From Asaia krungthepensis NRIC 0535 (GTDB lineage Bacteria; Pseudomonadota; Alphaproteobacteria; Acetobacterales; Acetobacteraceae): DNA of 64,000 nucleotides. Within the stretch, counting starts at the first letter, position 1. Each line of letters starts with the position of its first letter. The stretch lies in the NCBI RefSeq assembly GCF_025995175.1, contig NZ_BAPV01000020.1:1-64000 (forward strand), written 5' to 3'. Shown here one piece after another: positions 16,702 to 25,546 of this stretch. The translations under genes and the position numbers were made by a program. Under the pieces are notes generated by a model. It did not search any database. It saw only the letters and a list, made by a program, of their open reading frames with translations, and was not told the origin of the DNA.

Positions 16702-19167
16702 TCAGAATCCCGAGGTAAGAGAGAAGACCAGCCCGAATCCGCCACCGACGATATAGGTCGGGGCGCGTCCTGCAATGGTCGAGCCGAAAACGCCCGTCGT
16801 CGATTTGGCATTGAGCCCGCCATTACCGGCCGAGAGATATTTGCGATCGGACACATTCATCGCATTGACCTGGATCTGCGGGTATTTGGCCAGCCAGAAG
16901 CTTTTGAAGCGATAGCCGGCGGTGACGTTGCCCAGGGCGTAACCCGGCATTTTCTCGTCATCCATATAAGTCGAATACTGCGAACTCACGTAACTCATAT
17001 AGCCGTTCGCGAAGAAATGGCCGTTATCGTACGACACCCCGACATTGACCGTATATTTCGGGCTATAGGGCGCGATCTTGCCGGCGCTGCGTATGTAATC
17101 CGTGCCGCGCGGCAGGTTATTATCCGTAGTCACGTGCAGATACTGGAATGAGACATAAGGGCTGAAACCGTGCCAGGGGCGCAGCCCGAGCGCACTCTGG
17201 AAGCCACGCGATGTCTGGCCGCCTGCATTGATGTAGTTGGCCAGAAGCCGCCCGCCGACATAGGTCGAGATCGAGCTCTGACGGTTGGTGGAATTATAAT
17301 TGAAGAACGACGCCGACAGCGTGACGAGCCCCTTGTGCCGGTAGCCGATCTCCTCGGAGATCGAATATTGAGCCTTGAGATTGGTCGATCCGGCCTGGGC
17401 AGGATAGGGCGCGGAGCCATCCCAGTACGTGGCATAAACCAGAACGCCCTGCGGCTCCTTGAAGGCCGTGGCCGCGTCCAGATAGATCTGGTCATTGGGC
17501 GTGACCTGCCATGAGGCGGAAACCTGCGGCAGAGGCTGCGTGTCGCTCCGTCCGTAATGATACTGGTCGCCCGGGATCAGATTGGTCGAGCTGTAGGACA
17601 GCATGACATATTTGAACCCGGCATTGAGCGTCACCCTGTCCTGAAACAGCTTGTAAGTATCGGACACGAAAAGCGCGTTGAGCTGCTGGATCAGATGAAT
17701 ATTGAACTGCATCAGCGCTGTGCCGTCCGCGCCGCGTATGGGGTATTTTCCCCAGAAATTCTCCCCCTCTCCATTGGCCCCGATCTGGGTCAGAGGCGCA
17801 ATTTCGGTCTGGTCGTAATAATTGTACCAGTACCCGGCCTGAAGCTCGTTATGCCCCGATTTCCAGCTCAGTACCGTATTGAGGCCACCAGCCTGCTGGT
17901 TCGAATAATCAACGGCCATGACCGGCGCGTCGCCATCGACAGCTCCGGGAATGTTGAGATTTCCCGTGGGCTGGGTGCCATTATAGCCGTATTCCGACTG
18001 GGTCTGCCCGTTATTGAAGGCCCCCTGAATATGGACGTAATAGGGTGAGGTGGTGAGTGTCAGCCTGTGCCCCAGATTGAACACGAGCGGTGCCCCCAGG
18101 ATCAGCGAGTGGGTCTGCTGCGCGTTGAGCCGGTAATAATTGTAATCGCCCGGCGTATAGGTGGGGTCGTAATAGGCCGCAGAGCGTCCGTACTGCTTCC
18201 AATCCTTCATGCTGATGCTCAGGAGATAGGGCTCGCTGGCCTGATTATAGGTCAGGAAGAAGCGCGCCGAATTGCCCTTGCCCCATTCCTTGAGCAGCAT
18301 CGAATCCACATGCGAGCGTCGTGCGCGCCCCGGACCAAGCCACATGGCATGGGTACCATAGGAATAGGAGGCAAAAGCCTTCACTCCGCTATGGCCGATT
18401 TCGCCACTATCGAGCCTGACGAATTCGCGCGACGCCTGATGATTGCCGTAGCTCAGCGTCGTCAGACCGCCTGCATGATCGGCAGGGTCGAGCATGGTCT
18501 GGCGTATGGACCCGGCCACCGCATTATAAACCGGCAGGGTGATATCGGCGACGCCCTGCTCGACGGAGAGCTTCTGGATATTCTCGGTATCGGCAACCTG
18601 CGACGTGTAGGGCACGTAGTTCGAGGTATCGGCCGCAGGGATGCCGTTGATGGTGTAGCCCACCGATGTCTGCGTCATGCCGCGCATATAGAAGCTGCTC
18701 TGGTTCGACTGGCCGAAAGCATCGGCATTCGAAAGGGTCACGCCTGGCACATACTGAATAAGACTCAGCGGGTTGCTGGTCGGCGATTGCTTGGCGATGA
18801 AATCGCGCGTGACCGTCTGGATTGCCTGAGGCGCATGTTCCACGGCCAGGAGCCCGCCACCCGGCGTGGTGTTGGTCACGCCTGTCGCACTCCCTGTACC
18901 GCCCTTCACCTGGATGCTCTCCGTGCCCGGGGATAGCGTGCGAGCGCGTGCGGGATTTGCAGCCGGACGAACTGCAACAGGAGCTGGGGCTGGGGCCGCT
19001 TTCGAAGCAGAATAAGCATGCGCCTTTCCGACGACTGCGCCTCGTGCAAGTGCTGCGGGACAGAAAGCACTGACCTGGATCAGCATGGTACCGGTCATGA
19101 GGGCTGCGCAATGCGTCCGGCGCATTGCGAGCGGAGGGAGACGGAAACGCGCTTCGACCTTGATCAT
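16702..19167 (-). CDS. TonB-dependent outer membrane receptor of the sugar locus
   Basis: The 821-residue protein has a signal sequence and an Ala/Pro-rich linker (to about 75). It then has a plug domain (AIQTVTRDFIAKQSP, then MRGMTQTSVGYTINGIPAADTSNYVPYTSQ) and a 22-strand-type barrel ending in a C-terminal Phe. Its operon partner is a secreted glycosidase, and the promoter shares tandem repeats with a DeoR regulator. A carbohydrate or glycan cargo is therefore more likely than a siderophore; that is inference. The first ATG at 19167 is used; internal starts are possible. Confidence 0.85.
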   Translation of the reverse strand: MIKVEARFRLPPLAMRRTHCAALMTGTMLIQVSAFCPAALARGAVVGKAHAYSASKAAPAPAPVAVRPAANPARARTLSPGTESIQVKGGTGSATGVTNTTPGGGLLAVEHAPQAIQTVTRDFIAKQSPTSNPLSLIQYVPGVTLSNADAFGQSNQSSFYMRGMTQTSVGYTINGIPAADTSNYVPYTSQVADTENIQKLSVEQGVADITLPVYNAVAGSIRQTMLDPADHAGGLTTLSYGNHQASREFVRLDSGEIGHSGVKAFASYSYGTHAMWLGPGRARRSHVDSMLLKEWGKGNSARFFLTYNQASEPYLLSISMKDWKQYGRSAAYYDPTYTPGDYNYYRLNAQQTHSLILGAPLVFNLGHRLTLTTSPYYVHIQGAFNNGQTQSEYGYNGTQPTGNLNIPGAVDGDAPVMAVDYSNQQAGGLNTVLSWKSGHNELQAGYWYNYYDQTEIAPLTQIGANGEGENFWGKYPIRGADGTALMQFNIHLIQQLNALFVSDTYKLFQDRVTLNAGFKYVMLSYSSTNLIPGDQYHYGRSDTQPLPQVSASWQVTPNDQIYLDAATAFKEPQGVLVYATYWDGSAPYPAQAGSTNLKAQYSISEEIGYRHKGLVTLSASFFNYNSTNRQSSISTYVGGRLLANYINAGGQTSRGFQSALGLRPWHGFSPYVSFQYLHVTTDNNLPRGTDYIRSAGKIAPYSPKYTVNVGVSYDNGHFFANGYMSYVSSQYSTYMDDEKMPGYALGNVTAGYRFKSFWLAKYPQIQVNAMNVSDRKYLSAGNGGLNAKSTTGVFGSTIAGRAPTYIVGGGFGLVFSLTSGF

Positions 19168-19231
19168 GGGATTCGTCCGGCTGGGTGTGGCCTGACGATC
19201 TAGTCACATTCCGCAATACCATTGCAATCAC

Positions 19232-19251
19232 AAAACGATCATAAACGATCA
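19232..19251. promoter_or_regulatory. Putative operator, receptor-proximal (two tandem decamers)
   Basis: Two decamers of the form NAAACGATCA occupy 19232-19241 and 19242-19251, an exact 10-bp period. The same pair occurs in reverse orientation at 19400-19419. DeoR-family regulators often bind short direct repeats one helical turn apart, so this is a candidate site for the regulator encoded at 19470. Confidence 0.6.
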
Positions 19252-19399
19252 ATATAATGATCTGATTTTTTAGTCAGATTTTCCTCGCTCTAAACCGGAA
19301 TTCGCAACCCTATACGCAACGACAGCGCATAAAGATCAGTGTTGCGGGTGTGATATGCGCATCTCTCATACACAAGCCATCCTCAACATGCTTGCCTGC

Positions 19400-19419
19400 T
19401 GATCGTTTTTGATCGTATT
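19400..19419. promoter_or_regulatory. Putative operator, regulator-proximal (two tandem decamers)
   Basis: TGATCGTTTT (19400-19409) and TGATCGTATT (19410-19419) are the reverse complement of the pair at 19232, again with a 10-bp period. The position about 50 bases before the DeoR start suggests autoregulation. Confidence 0.6.
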
Positions 19420-19469
19420 GAGGAAAGAGTGAAACGGTGCCACGCTGGGGCATTCGTCGCGGAGCGCTC

Positions 19470-20258
19470 ATGCAGCCTGATCGTCTGACCCAGATTCGCC
19501 ACCATCTTTACCGTCACGGGATGACGGGCGTGAACGAACTCGCGCAGCTGGTGGATGCCTCTGTCGTGACCATACGTCGGGACCTTCAGCGCCTCGAAGA
19601 GATGGGCTTCGTGCGCCGCACCCATGGCGGGGCGGAAATTGCCAATTCCGGCGCGCTGGAAATTGGCTTCGACACACGTGAAAGCCAGAATCTCGCGATC
19701 AAACGCGCCATCGCCGAACAGGCCTATGACTCACTGAGGCCGCATGGATCGGTGTTTCTCGATTCCGGCACCACGGTGCTGCAACTGGCACTGAAACTGC
19801 GCATGGACCCGATACCGCTGACATTGTTCACGAACAGCATCGCCATCGTCCAGGCCCTGATCGAGACACCGCAGCTCAGTCTGACGCTGATTGCCGGCAA
19901 GGTACGGCCCGAAAACCGGAGCGTGGTCGGTCCTCTCGCCGAGCGTTGTATCGAAGGGCTCTGGTTCGATCAGCTTTTCCTGGGCACGACCGCCATCCAG
20001 CCCGACGGCGGGATCGCCACGCAGGATTGCGAGGAAGCAAGCCTGAATGCCGCGATGATACGCCATGCCGGGGAGCGTCATCTGCTTGCCGATCACAGCA
20101 AATTCGACCGCCATGCCACATTCAGGGTGGGGATGCTGCGCGATCTGACCCATCTGGTCACCGACGACGCTCTCGCCGCAAGCTGGCAATCGCGTCTGCA
20201 TGAGGCCGGGCTGGTCGTCTCTACCGTCCCTGCCCCCCTTTCCCACGACGATTCATAA
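19470..20258 (+). CDS. DeoR/GlpR family transcriptional regulator
   Basis: The 262-residue protein has an N-terminal winged helix with the DeoR signature (MTGVNELAQLVDASVVTIRRDLQRLEEMGFVRRTHGGA). Its C-terminal sugar-phosphate-binding domain has the family motifs DSGTTVLQLA and FLGTTAIQPDGGI. Such regulators sense phosphorylated sugars. The start at 19470 has GGAG six bases upstream; 19437 would add 11 residues. It lies 60 bases before the SIS-domain gene and is divergent from the receptor/glycosidase operon, which it likely represses along with itself. Confidence 0.9.
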   Translation: MQPDRLTQIRHHLYRHGMTGVNELAQLVDASVVTIRRDLQRLEEMGFVRRTHGGAEIANSGALEIGFDTRESQNLAIKRAIAEQAYDSLRPHGSVFLDSGTTVLQLALKLRMDPIPLTLFTNSIAIVQALIETPQLSLTLIAGKVRPENRSVVGPLAERCIEGLWFDQLFLGTTAIQPDGGIATQDCEEASLNAAMIRHAGERHLLADHSKFDRHATFRVGMLRDLTHLVTDDALAASWQSRLHEAGLVVSTVPAPLSHDDS

Positions 20259-20318
20259 CGCCCTGCCCCGTTTCCCGGAACGGATAGCGGCTCCGCCCAG
20301 CAAAGAAGGACGTCCATC

Positions 20319-21272
20319 ATGAATGCAACCGAACGCGGCATCAGAGAGCAGTTTCCCCTCTGGGCGAAAGCCGATCTGGGTGGCGCAGCGCCCTCGCCCG
20401 GCCATATTCAGGTCGTGGTGGGGTGCGGCACCTCCGTGCATATCGCCGATTCCATTGCCGTGTGCCTCAATGCGCATGGGCATCAGAGCCGTGCCGTGCC
20501 GGGCAATGAGTGGACTCGCCGCCCGCATGATTATGTGCCCGCATCCGTGAAGGTCGAGACCATCGCGCTGTCGCGTAGCGGCGAATCGACCGAAACCGTC
20601 GCCGCTGCCAGGGCAAGCCAGTCGGTCGGTCAGCGCGTGACTGCCATCACCTGTGCGGAGGGCAGCGCGCTCTGCTCCCATGCCGATATTGTGGTCGCTG
20701 CCGAAACCCATGCGGAAGAAGGCATTGTCATGACCGCGTCGGCCAGCCTGATGCTACTTCTGGGGATGCGCTATGCAGGGATGACGCTTGGCACCCCCAC
20801 GATCGAAGCCGCGCGCCACCTTCTCGATGCAGCTGACGGCGCCTTGCCCGGGCTCATCGACGGGCGTTCGCATTTCGTCTTTCTCGGAGGTGGCGCCTTT
20901 TATGGCGTCGCGCGCGAAGGCGCCCTGAAGATGCAGGAGATGAGCCTGAGCCAGAGCGAGGCGCATCACCCTCTGGAATATCGCCACGGGCCGATCAGCC
21001 TGATCGACGAACGCTCTCTGGTGATCATGATGTATCACCCTGACACGCTGGAGGAAGAAAGTTTGCTGGCGCATGATCTGCTCGCCAAGGGCGCGAAAGT
21101 GCTGGGTCTGGGAGGCCCCGGCACAATCAGCCTCCCTGTCGGGGGTGAACCCGGTACCGGTCCGCTAGTCTGCCTGCCCGTGCTTCAGTTGCTTGGCGAA
21201 TATGTAGCGCGCAGCAAGAATCTCGACACTTTGGCCCCGCGTCACCTGACCAAGGTCGTGACTATCGGCTGA
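20319..21272 (+). CDS. SIS-domain sugar isomerase/deaminase, AgaS-like
   Basis: The 317-residue protein has two SIS domains. The first shows VVVGCGTSVHIADSIAV and ALSRSGESTETV, and the second FVFLGGGAFYGVAREGALKMQEM. The EYRHGPISLI segment (near 225) matches AgaS-type ketose/aldose isomerases and deaminases acting on galactosamine 6-phosphate or related sugar phosphates. It lacks a glutaminase domain, so it is not GlmS. With the neighbouring GH-D-like hydrolase this suggests use of a galactose or GalNAc-containing glycan, though kinase and deacetylase genes are not present here. Confidence 0.8.
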   Translation: MNATERGIREQFPLWAKADLGGAAPSPGHIQVVVGCGTSVHIADSIAVCLNAHGHQSRAVPGNEWTRRPHDYVPASVKVETIALSRSGESTETVAAARASQSVGQRVTAITCAEGSALCSHADIVVAAETHAEEGIVMTASASLMLLLGMRYAGMTLGTPTIEAARHLLDAADGALPGLIDGRSHFVFLGGGAFYGVAREGALKMQEMSLSQSEAHHPLEYRHGPISLIDERSLVIMMYHPDTLEEESLLAHDLLAKGAKVLGLGGPGTISLPVGGEPGTGPLVCLPVLQLLGEYVARSKNLDTLAPRHLTKVVTIG

Positions 21273-21324
21273 CCGGAACGGCGGGCATCCTGGATTCGAG
21301 CGACGCCCGCCGCACTGATTCCTG

Positions 21325-22287
21325 TCAGACGGGAGTTTTGTTTTTCCCGCTGGTGGCGCCCTGCTCTGGCGGCAAGGGCTTGTGGTCTCGCCCGGAGTAA
21401 TTGGTGATGATCTGATGCACGCCACCCGCCGCCTCGGATGCCGCGACCATGGCGACATCGCCCCAGGGACCATCCAGGGAATGGGCGTCGATATCATGGA
21501 GCTGGGTTGCTGCTCCAGCCTCCTTGCCATCGGCGGCCACGGTGCGCCAGACGATCTCGATATGCTGCAAGGGATGCCCCGTATTGCCTGCGGGGCCATC
21601 GCTTAACGTCACAACGCCTTCGACGCTATAATCGGCCGCCTTCGGATCATGCTCGAGCTTGTCATGCTGATCTGGAAAACTGGCCACGAAAGCGCGTGCC
21701 AGCGTGACATTGCCATCGCCCGGTGCGCCACGCACACCCTTGAAGAAAACCTTGGCAGGACGACGCTTCAGACTATGTGGATCAGCCTGCATCATGGCGG
21801 CCTGAATACCGGTCAATACGGAGCTGATCTGCGGGGCTGAGGAGGAGGCCAGAGACATCAGGAATTTTGGCTCACCCTGTGCCCAGACCGATGCCGGAAC
21901 GGACGCAGCATCCCAGTGCCCTCGCGCTTCGCCCGTTGGCATCATGACATCGTAATGCGGCGTGACCTGATCGCCTTCCATGGTGGCGGTGAGGCGCAGC
22001 CACCAATCGCCCGGCTTCGCGGGCTGAGCCACGGCGGGCAGCGACTGGTCAACGAGTTGAGACGCCACATCCTTCGCCCATAACGCCGAGGCCGTATTAT
22101 CCAGCAATGAGGCGGAGGGGGTCGGTACGGCAAGGCGAGGCGGCGGGGTGGTCAACGCCAGACGACGCCCCTCCGGCCCTGGATCACCGAAGGGATGAGG
22201 CATGTCGACGCAACCGCCAAGCAGCGTCAGAGCCCCCAGAACACCCAATCCGTTACGCCAGAACTGCCGAGGAAAAAGTGAGATCAT
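21325..22287 (-). CDS. Predicted lipoprotein of unknown function
   Basis: The 320-residue protein has a lipoprotein signal peptide with lipobox LLGGC, lipidated Cys at about residue 26. The rest is hydrophilic and Pro/Ala-rich with a WWLRLTATMEGDQVTPHYDV region. I do not recognise a domain. Its ATG overlaps the pgeF stop by four bases (ATGA), so it is coupled to pgeF and, through that, to lgt, whose product would lipidate it. Confidence 0.8.
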   Translation of the reverse strand: MISLFPRQFWRNGLGVLGALTLLGGCVDMPHPFGDPGPEGRRLALTTPPPRLAVPTPSASLLDNTASALWAKDVASQLVDQSLPAVAQPAKPGDWWLRLTATMEGDQVTPHYDVMMPTGEARGHWDAASVPASVWAQGEPKFLMSLASSSAPQISSVLTGIQAAMMQADPHSLKRRPAKVFFKGVRGAPGDGNVTLARAFVASFPDQHDKLEHDPKAADYSVEGVVTLSDGPAGNTGHPLQHIEIVWRTVAADGKEAGAATQLHDIDAHSLDGPWGDVAMVAASEAAGGVHQIITNYSGRDHKPLPPEQGATSGKNKTPV

Positions 22288-23081
22288 CCGCCAAGACTCC
22301 CTGCCCGTATGGCCGAGATCTGATGCCCGATCGCCCCACCTCCGGCGAGAGTACGCCGCCTGTGGCTGAAGAAGCGCGCCACATCAGGCAACGTATCCAG
22401 ACCGAGGCGTGAAACCCGGCGCAAACCCGCACGGCGCAACCTGTGCAGGCAGTAACCGGACAGGTCGAACTGATAATGCCCGGGCCGTAAACCCGCAGCG
22501 AAGAAATCTCCTGCTTCGGGGGAGACCGCCAGCACGGAGTCACGCATTTCTGCACCGACCTCGTAACTATTCTGGGCAATGCAGGGGCCGACACTGGCGA
22601 TGATCTCTCCTGCGCCCAGACGGGCCATCGCCTCGATCGTGGCTTCAAGCACACCGCCCACCGCGCCGCGCCATCCGGCATGGGCCGCGCCCACCACGCG
22701 CCCATCCGTGCTCGCGAAGAGAACCGGGCCACAATCAGCAGTGATCACGCCCAGTGCCAGATCCTCGCGATCGCTCACCAGCGCATCGGCTTTCGGCCCG
22801 CGCCCGGTCTGCCAGACCGGCGTATCGCGGGTCATCACCACCACGTCAGCGGAGTGGGTCTGTGTCAGGCCCAGAAGCGCCCCGGAACCGACCCCAAGGA
22901 ACCCGGCCACCCTGCCGCGATTCTGGGCAATATTTCCTGCATCATCGGCCGAAGCGAGCGAGCAGTTCAGCGTATCGTACGGTGCAGGGGATACCCCGCC
23001 TCTGCGCGTGAAAAATCCATGGCGCAAAAAGGCGAGAGGGTCCGACTGCAAGACCCAGCCACGGGGTGCCTGATCAGCCAT
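22284..23081 (-). CDS. pgeF: Peptidoglycan editing factor PgeF (YfiH, purine nucleosidase/laccase-domain family)
   Basis: The 265-residue protein belongs to the YfiH/COG1496 family. In E. coli it removes wrongly incorporated residues from peptidoglycan precursors; relatives act as purine nucleosidases or were called polyphenol oxidases. Signatures: LTQTHSADVVVM with a conserved His, ADALVSDREDLALGVITADCGPVLF with the catalytic Cys, and GAAHAGWRGAVGGVLEATI. It overlaps lgt by eight bases and the lipoprotein gene by four. Confidence 0.92.
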   Translation of the reverse strand: MADQAPRGWVLQSDPLAFLRHGFFTRRGGVSPAPYDTLNCSLASADDAGNIAQNRGRVAGFLGVGSGALLGLTQTHSADVVVMTRDTPVWQTGRGPKADALVSDREDLALGVITADCGPVLFASTDGRVVGAAHAGWRGAVGGVLEATIEAMARLGAGEIIASVGPCIAQNSYEVGAEMRDSVLAVSPEAGDFFAAGLRPGHYQFDLSGYCLHRLRRAGLRRVSRLGLDTLPDVARFFSHRRRTLAGGGAIGHQISAIRAGSLGG

Positions 23082-23907
23082 GCAACCTGTCTCCCTGAAG
23101 GCTGTGCGGATGGCGCATGCCGAAAGCCATGAGCCAGAGCCCCGCCAGCGCCATCGGAATGCACAACACCTGCCCCATGGTCACACCGAAAGGCAGGAAA
23201 CCGATGAATGCGTCTGGCTCGCGGAACAACTCGCAGAAGCTGCGCGCCATCGCGTAGCCGAAAAGAAAGAGACCCGACAAAAAGCCGTAGCGCACGCGCA
23301 CCCAGGGACGACTTGCCGCCACCAGCATGACGCTGAGCAGCAGCAGACCCTCGGTCAGGGCCTCGTAGAGCTGGGAGGGATGCCGGGCTATCGGGCCGCC
23401 CGTGGGAAAAACCATGGCCCAGGGTAGCCAGTCCGGCGCCGGGCGCCCCCAGAGTTCCCCGTTGATAAAGTTGGCACAGCGCCCAAGACCGAGGCCAAGC
23501 GGCACGACGATGGTGATGCGATCAGAGAAGGCGAGAAAACTGAGCCCGTTCCGCCAGGTGAACCAGGCCAGCGCCAGTATCACGCCAAGTGCCCCGCCAT
23601 GGAAGGACATGCCCCCCTGCCAGACCTGCAGGATGGAAAGCGGGTGCGTCAGGTAAAAGCCGGGTTTGTAGAACAGGATATAGCCCAGCCGCCCCCCCAG
23701 CACGACGCCAAGCATGGCCCAAAAGGCGAAATCATCCACCTGCTCTCGCGTGGCGGCCTGCGGCGCAAGTGCGCAAAGCCGAACGGCGATTTTCCACCCG
23801 ATGAGGATCGAGAGAATATAGGCGAGCGCGTACCAGTGGATGGCCAGCGGCCCGAGATGAAGCGCGATCGGGTCGAATTGCGGCAGGATGATCGGATGGG
23901 CGGCCAT
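23074..23907 (-). CDS. lgt: Prolipoprotein diacylglyceryl transferase Lgt
   Basis: The 277-residue inner-membrane protein has about seven hydrophobic segments. The family signature GRCANFINGELWGRP appears in the middle, holding the key Arg of the phosphatidylglycerol site. Lgt adds diacylglycerol to the lipobox Cys, the first step of lipoprotein maturation. It sits eight bases downstream of hldD and overlaps pgeF, giving the run hldD, lgt, pgeF, lipoprotein. Confidence 0.95.
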   Translation of the reverse strand: MAAHPIILPQFDPIALHLGPLAIHWYALAYILSILIGWKIAVRLCALAPQAATREQVDDFAFWAMLGVVLGGRLGYILFYKPGFYLTHPLSILQVWQGGMSFHGGALGVILALAWFTWRNGLSFLAFSDRITIVVPLGLGLGRCANFINGELWGRPAPDWLPWAMVFPTGGPIARHPSQLYEALTEGLLLLSVMLVAASRPWVRVRYGFLSGLFLFGYAMARSFCELFREPDAFIGFLPFGVTMGQVLCIPMALAGLWLMAFGMRHPHSLQGDRLHG

Positions 23908-23915
23908 GCGGGTCT

Positions 23916-24896
23916 TTACAGATAGGGGTCGGGCGTCGCGAGGAAGTCGCGCACATAGCGGGTGATACCCGCCTCGAGGGTTGTGAAGGGCTTGTCATAC
24001 CCTGCTTCGCGCAGGCGCGTCATATCGGCACAGGTATAGGACTGGTACTGGCCCTGAAGAGCCTCGGGCATGTCGATGAATTCGATACGGCGCGGCACAC
24101 CGGCCGCATCGCATACGGCATTGGCCAGATCGACATAGCTGCGTGCCGTGCCGGTACCGCAATTGAACAACCCGCTGACCTGCTTGTGGTCATAAAGCCA
24201 GAGCATGATATCGATCAGATCGCCCACCCAGATGAAATCGCGCGCCTGCGCGCCATCGTCGAGATCGGGGCGGTCGGAGCGGAACAGCCTTGCCGGGCTG
24301 CCACGCATCACCTCGTCATACTTGACCTTCACGACCGAGATCATCGAGCCCTTATGGTACTCGTTCGGCCCGTAGACATTAAAGAACTTGAGCCCCGCCC
24401 ATTGCCGGGGCATCGGATCCCCGGACTCGAGGCGTTTGAAAAGATGCTGGTCGAAGACGTGCTTGGACCAGCCATACAGGTTCATCGGCTTCAGCGTCGC
24501 AAGAGAGTCGGGCGCGTCCGAAAACAGTTCGGGCCTGTCCGCCGCCCCATAGGTCGCCGCCGATGAGGCATAAAAGAATGGCACGTCACGCAAGGCGCAC
24601 CAGTCGAGCAGGACCTCGGACAATGCGACATTGGTCTGCCATACCAGATCGCCATCGCGCGCGGTCGTGCTGCTGATCGCGCCCATATGGAACACGGCCT
24701 TGATGTCCGTACTATTCGCCAGATAGGAGTCGAGCGCATCCGGGCTGATCAGAAGATCGGGCGCGTGCTTGGCAAGATTGCGCCATTTTCCCTGGTCGCG
24801 AAGGCGGTCCACAACCGCGACAGCCTCACCGCGCGCCTTGAGCGCAGCGACCAGGCACGAACCAATAAATCCGGCGCCGCCGGTGACGATCATCAT
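23916..24896 (-). CDS. hldD: ADP-L-glycero-D-manno-heptose 6-epimerase
   Basis: HldD converts ADP-D,D-heptose to the L,D form used in the LPS inner core. The Rossmann motif TGGAGFIGSCL is at the very N-terminus (residues 4-14). The catalytic Tyr-Lys pair is in NLYGWSKHVFD. The start at 24896 (MM) or 24893 is chosen because the GGAGFIG loop should begin the protein; the longer frame to 24992 adds 32 residues with no family match. At 326 residues the length fits HldD. Confidence 0.92.
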   Translation of the reverse strand: MMIVTGGAGFIGSCLVAALKARGEAVAVVDRLRDQGKWRNLAKHAPDLLISPDALDSYLANSTDIKAVFHMGAISSTTARDGDLVWQTNVALSEVLLDWCALRDVPFFYASSAATYGAADRPELFSDAPDSLATLKPMNLYGWSKHVFDQHLFKRLESGDPMPRQWAGLKFFNVYGPNEYHKGSMISVVKVKYDEVMRGSPARLFRSDRPDLDDGAQARDFIWVGDLIDIMLWLYDHKQVSGLFNCGTGTARSYVDLANAVCDAAGVPRRIEFIDMPEALQGQYQSYTCADMTRLREAGYDKPFTTLEAGITRYVRDFLATPDPYL

Positions 24897-25102
24897 GGAA
24901 CCTGTATAAGACGCCGCAACGCAACCTCCAAGCCACACCAGCCGGAGAAAAACGCGGCCCCGGCATCCCGATTGACCAGAGCCGCGTTGCACCCGACAGG
25001 TGTGAGAGCCAGTCTGGGGCGACCCTACGCTCCTCTGGCCGCGCCGGGGGCATTATCACCGACCGCCACCTAGTGGGCGACAGGACAGACAAGGATACCA
25101 CC

Positions 25103-25387
25103 ATGGCAGACCGGCCCCGTTTTTTCGATGACCTCGCAGGCGTTGCCGGGGGCGCGTTCTCGGCCCTGACCGGTCTGCGCGAAGAGCTTCATGCCATGGT
25201 GCGCGCGCGCATCGATGAGGCCCTTTCCTCGCTCGATCTCGTCCGTCGTGACGAGCTGGATGTTGCACGCGAACTCGCGACACGTGCGCGTATGGCGCAG
25301 GAAGATGCCGATGCCCGTCTGGCCCGTATCGAGGAGCGTCTGGCCGATCTGGAAAAGGCCGTGACCGCTCCCACACCGCAAGCCTGA
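25103..25387 (+). CDS. UbiK/BMFP-like accessory factor
   Basis: The 94-residue protein resembles the UbiK (YqiC, BMFP) family. It has an N-terminal amphipathic helix (FFDDLAGVAGGAFSALTGLREEL) and a C-terminal coiled coil (RRDELDVARELATRARMAQEDADARLARIEERLADLE) that drives trimerisation. In E. coli UbiK helps assemble ubiquinone-biosynthesis enzymes and binds lipids. The start is at 25103, the first Met of the family-like sequence. It is divergent from hldD. Confidence 0.85.
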   Translation: MADRPRFFDDLAGVAGGAFSALTGLREELHAMVRARIDEALSSLDLVRRDELDVARELATRARMAQEDADARLARIEERLADLEKAVTAPTPQA

Positions 25388-25546
25388 TCATGACGGATGC
25401 CAGCATCCTTGCAACGGAGGCCGGGCATCCGTAACGTGACCTGATATGACGATTCGCGGGGCCGATAACCGCGGATTTTCATATCGTTGCAGACATCCTG
25501 ATACGCGTCGCCAAGCCACGCGCATCACCGGCCCAGGGAGTCCCGA

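Larger units (their letters stand above)
19168..19469. promoter_or_regulatory. Divergent control region of the sugar locus
   Basis: This 302-base region separates the TonB receptor and DeoR genes, is AT-rich and carries the divergent promoters. It holds tandem copies of AAACGATCA on both sides (annotated separately) and a small palindrome, ATCTGA (19260-19265) with TCAGAT (19274-19279), around a T-run. No coding frame is seen. Confidence 0.7.
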
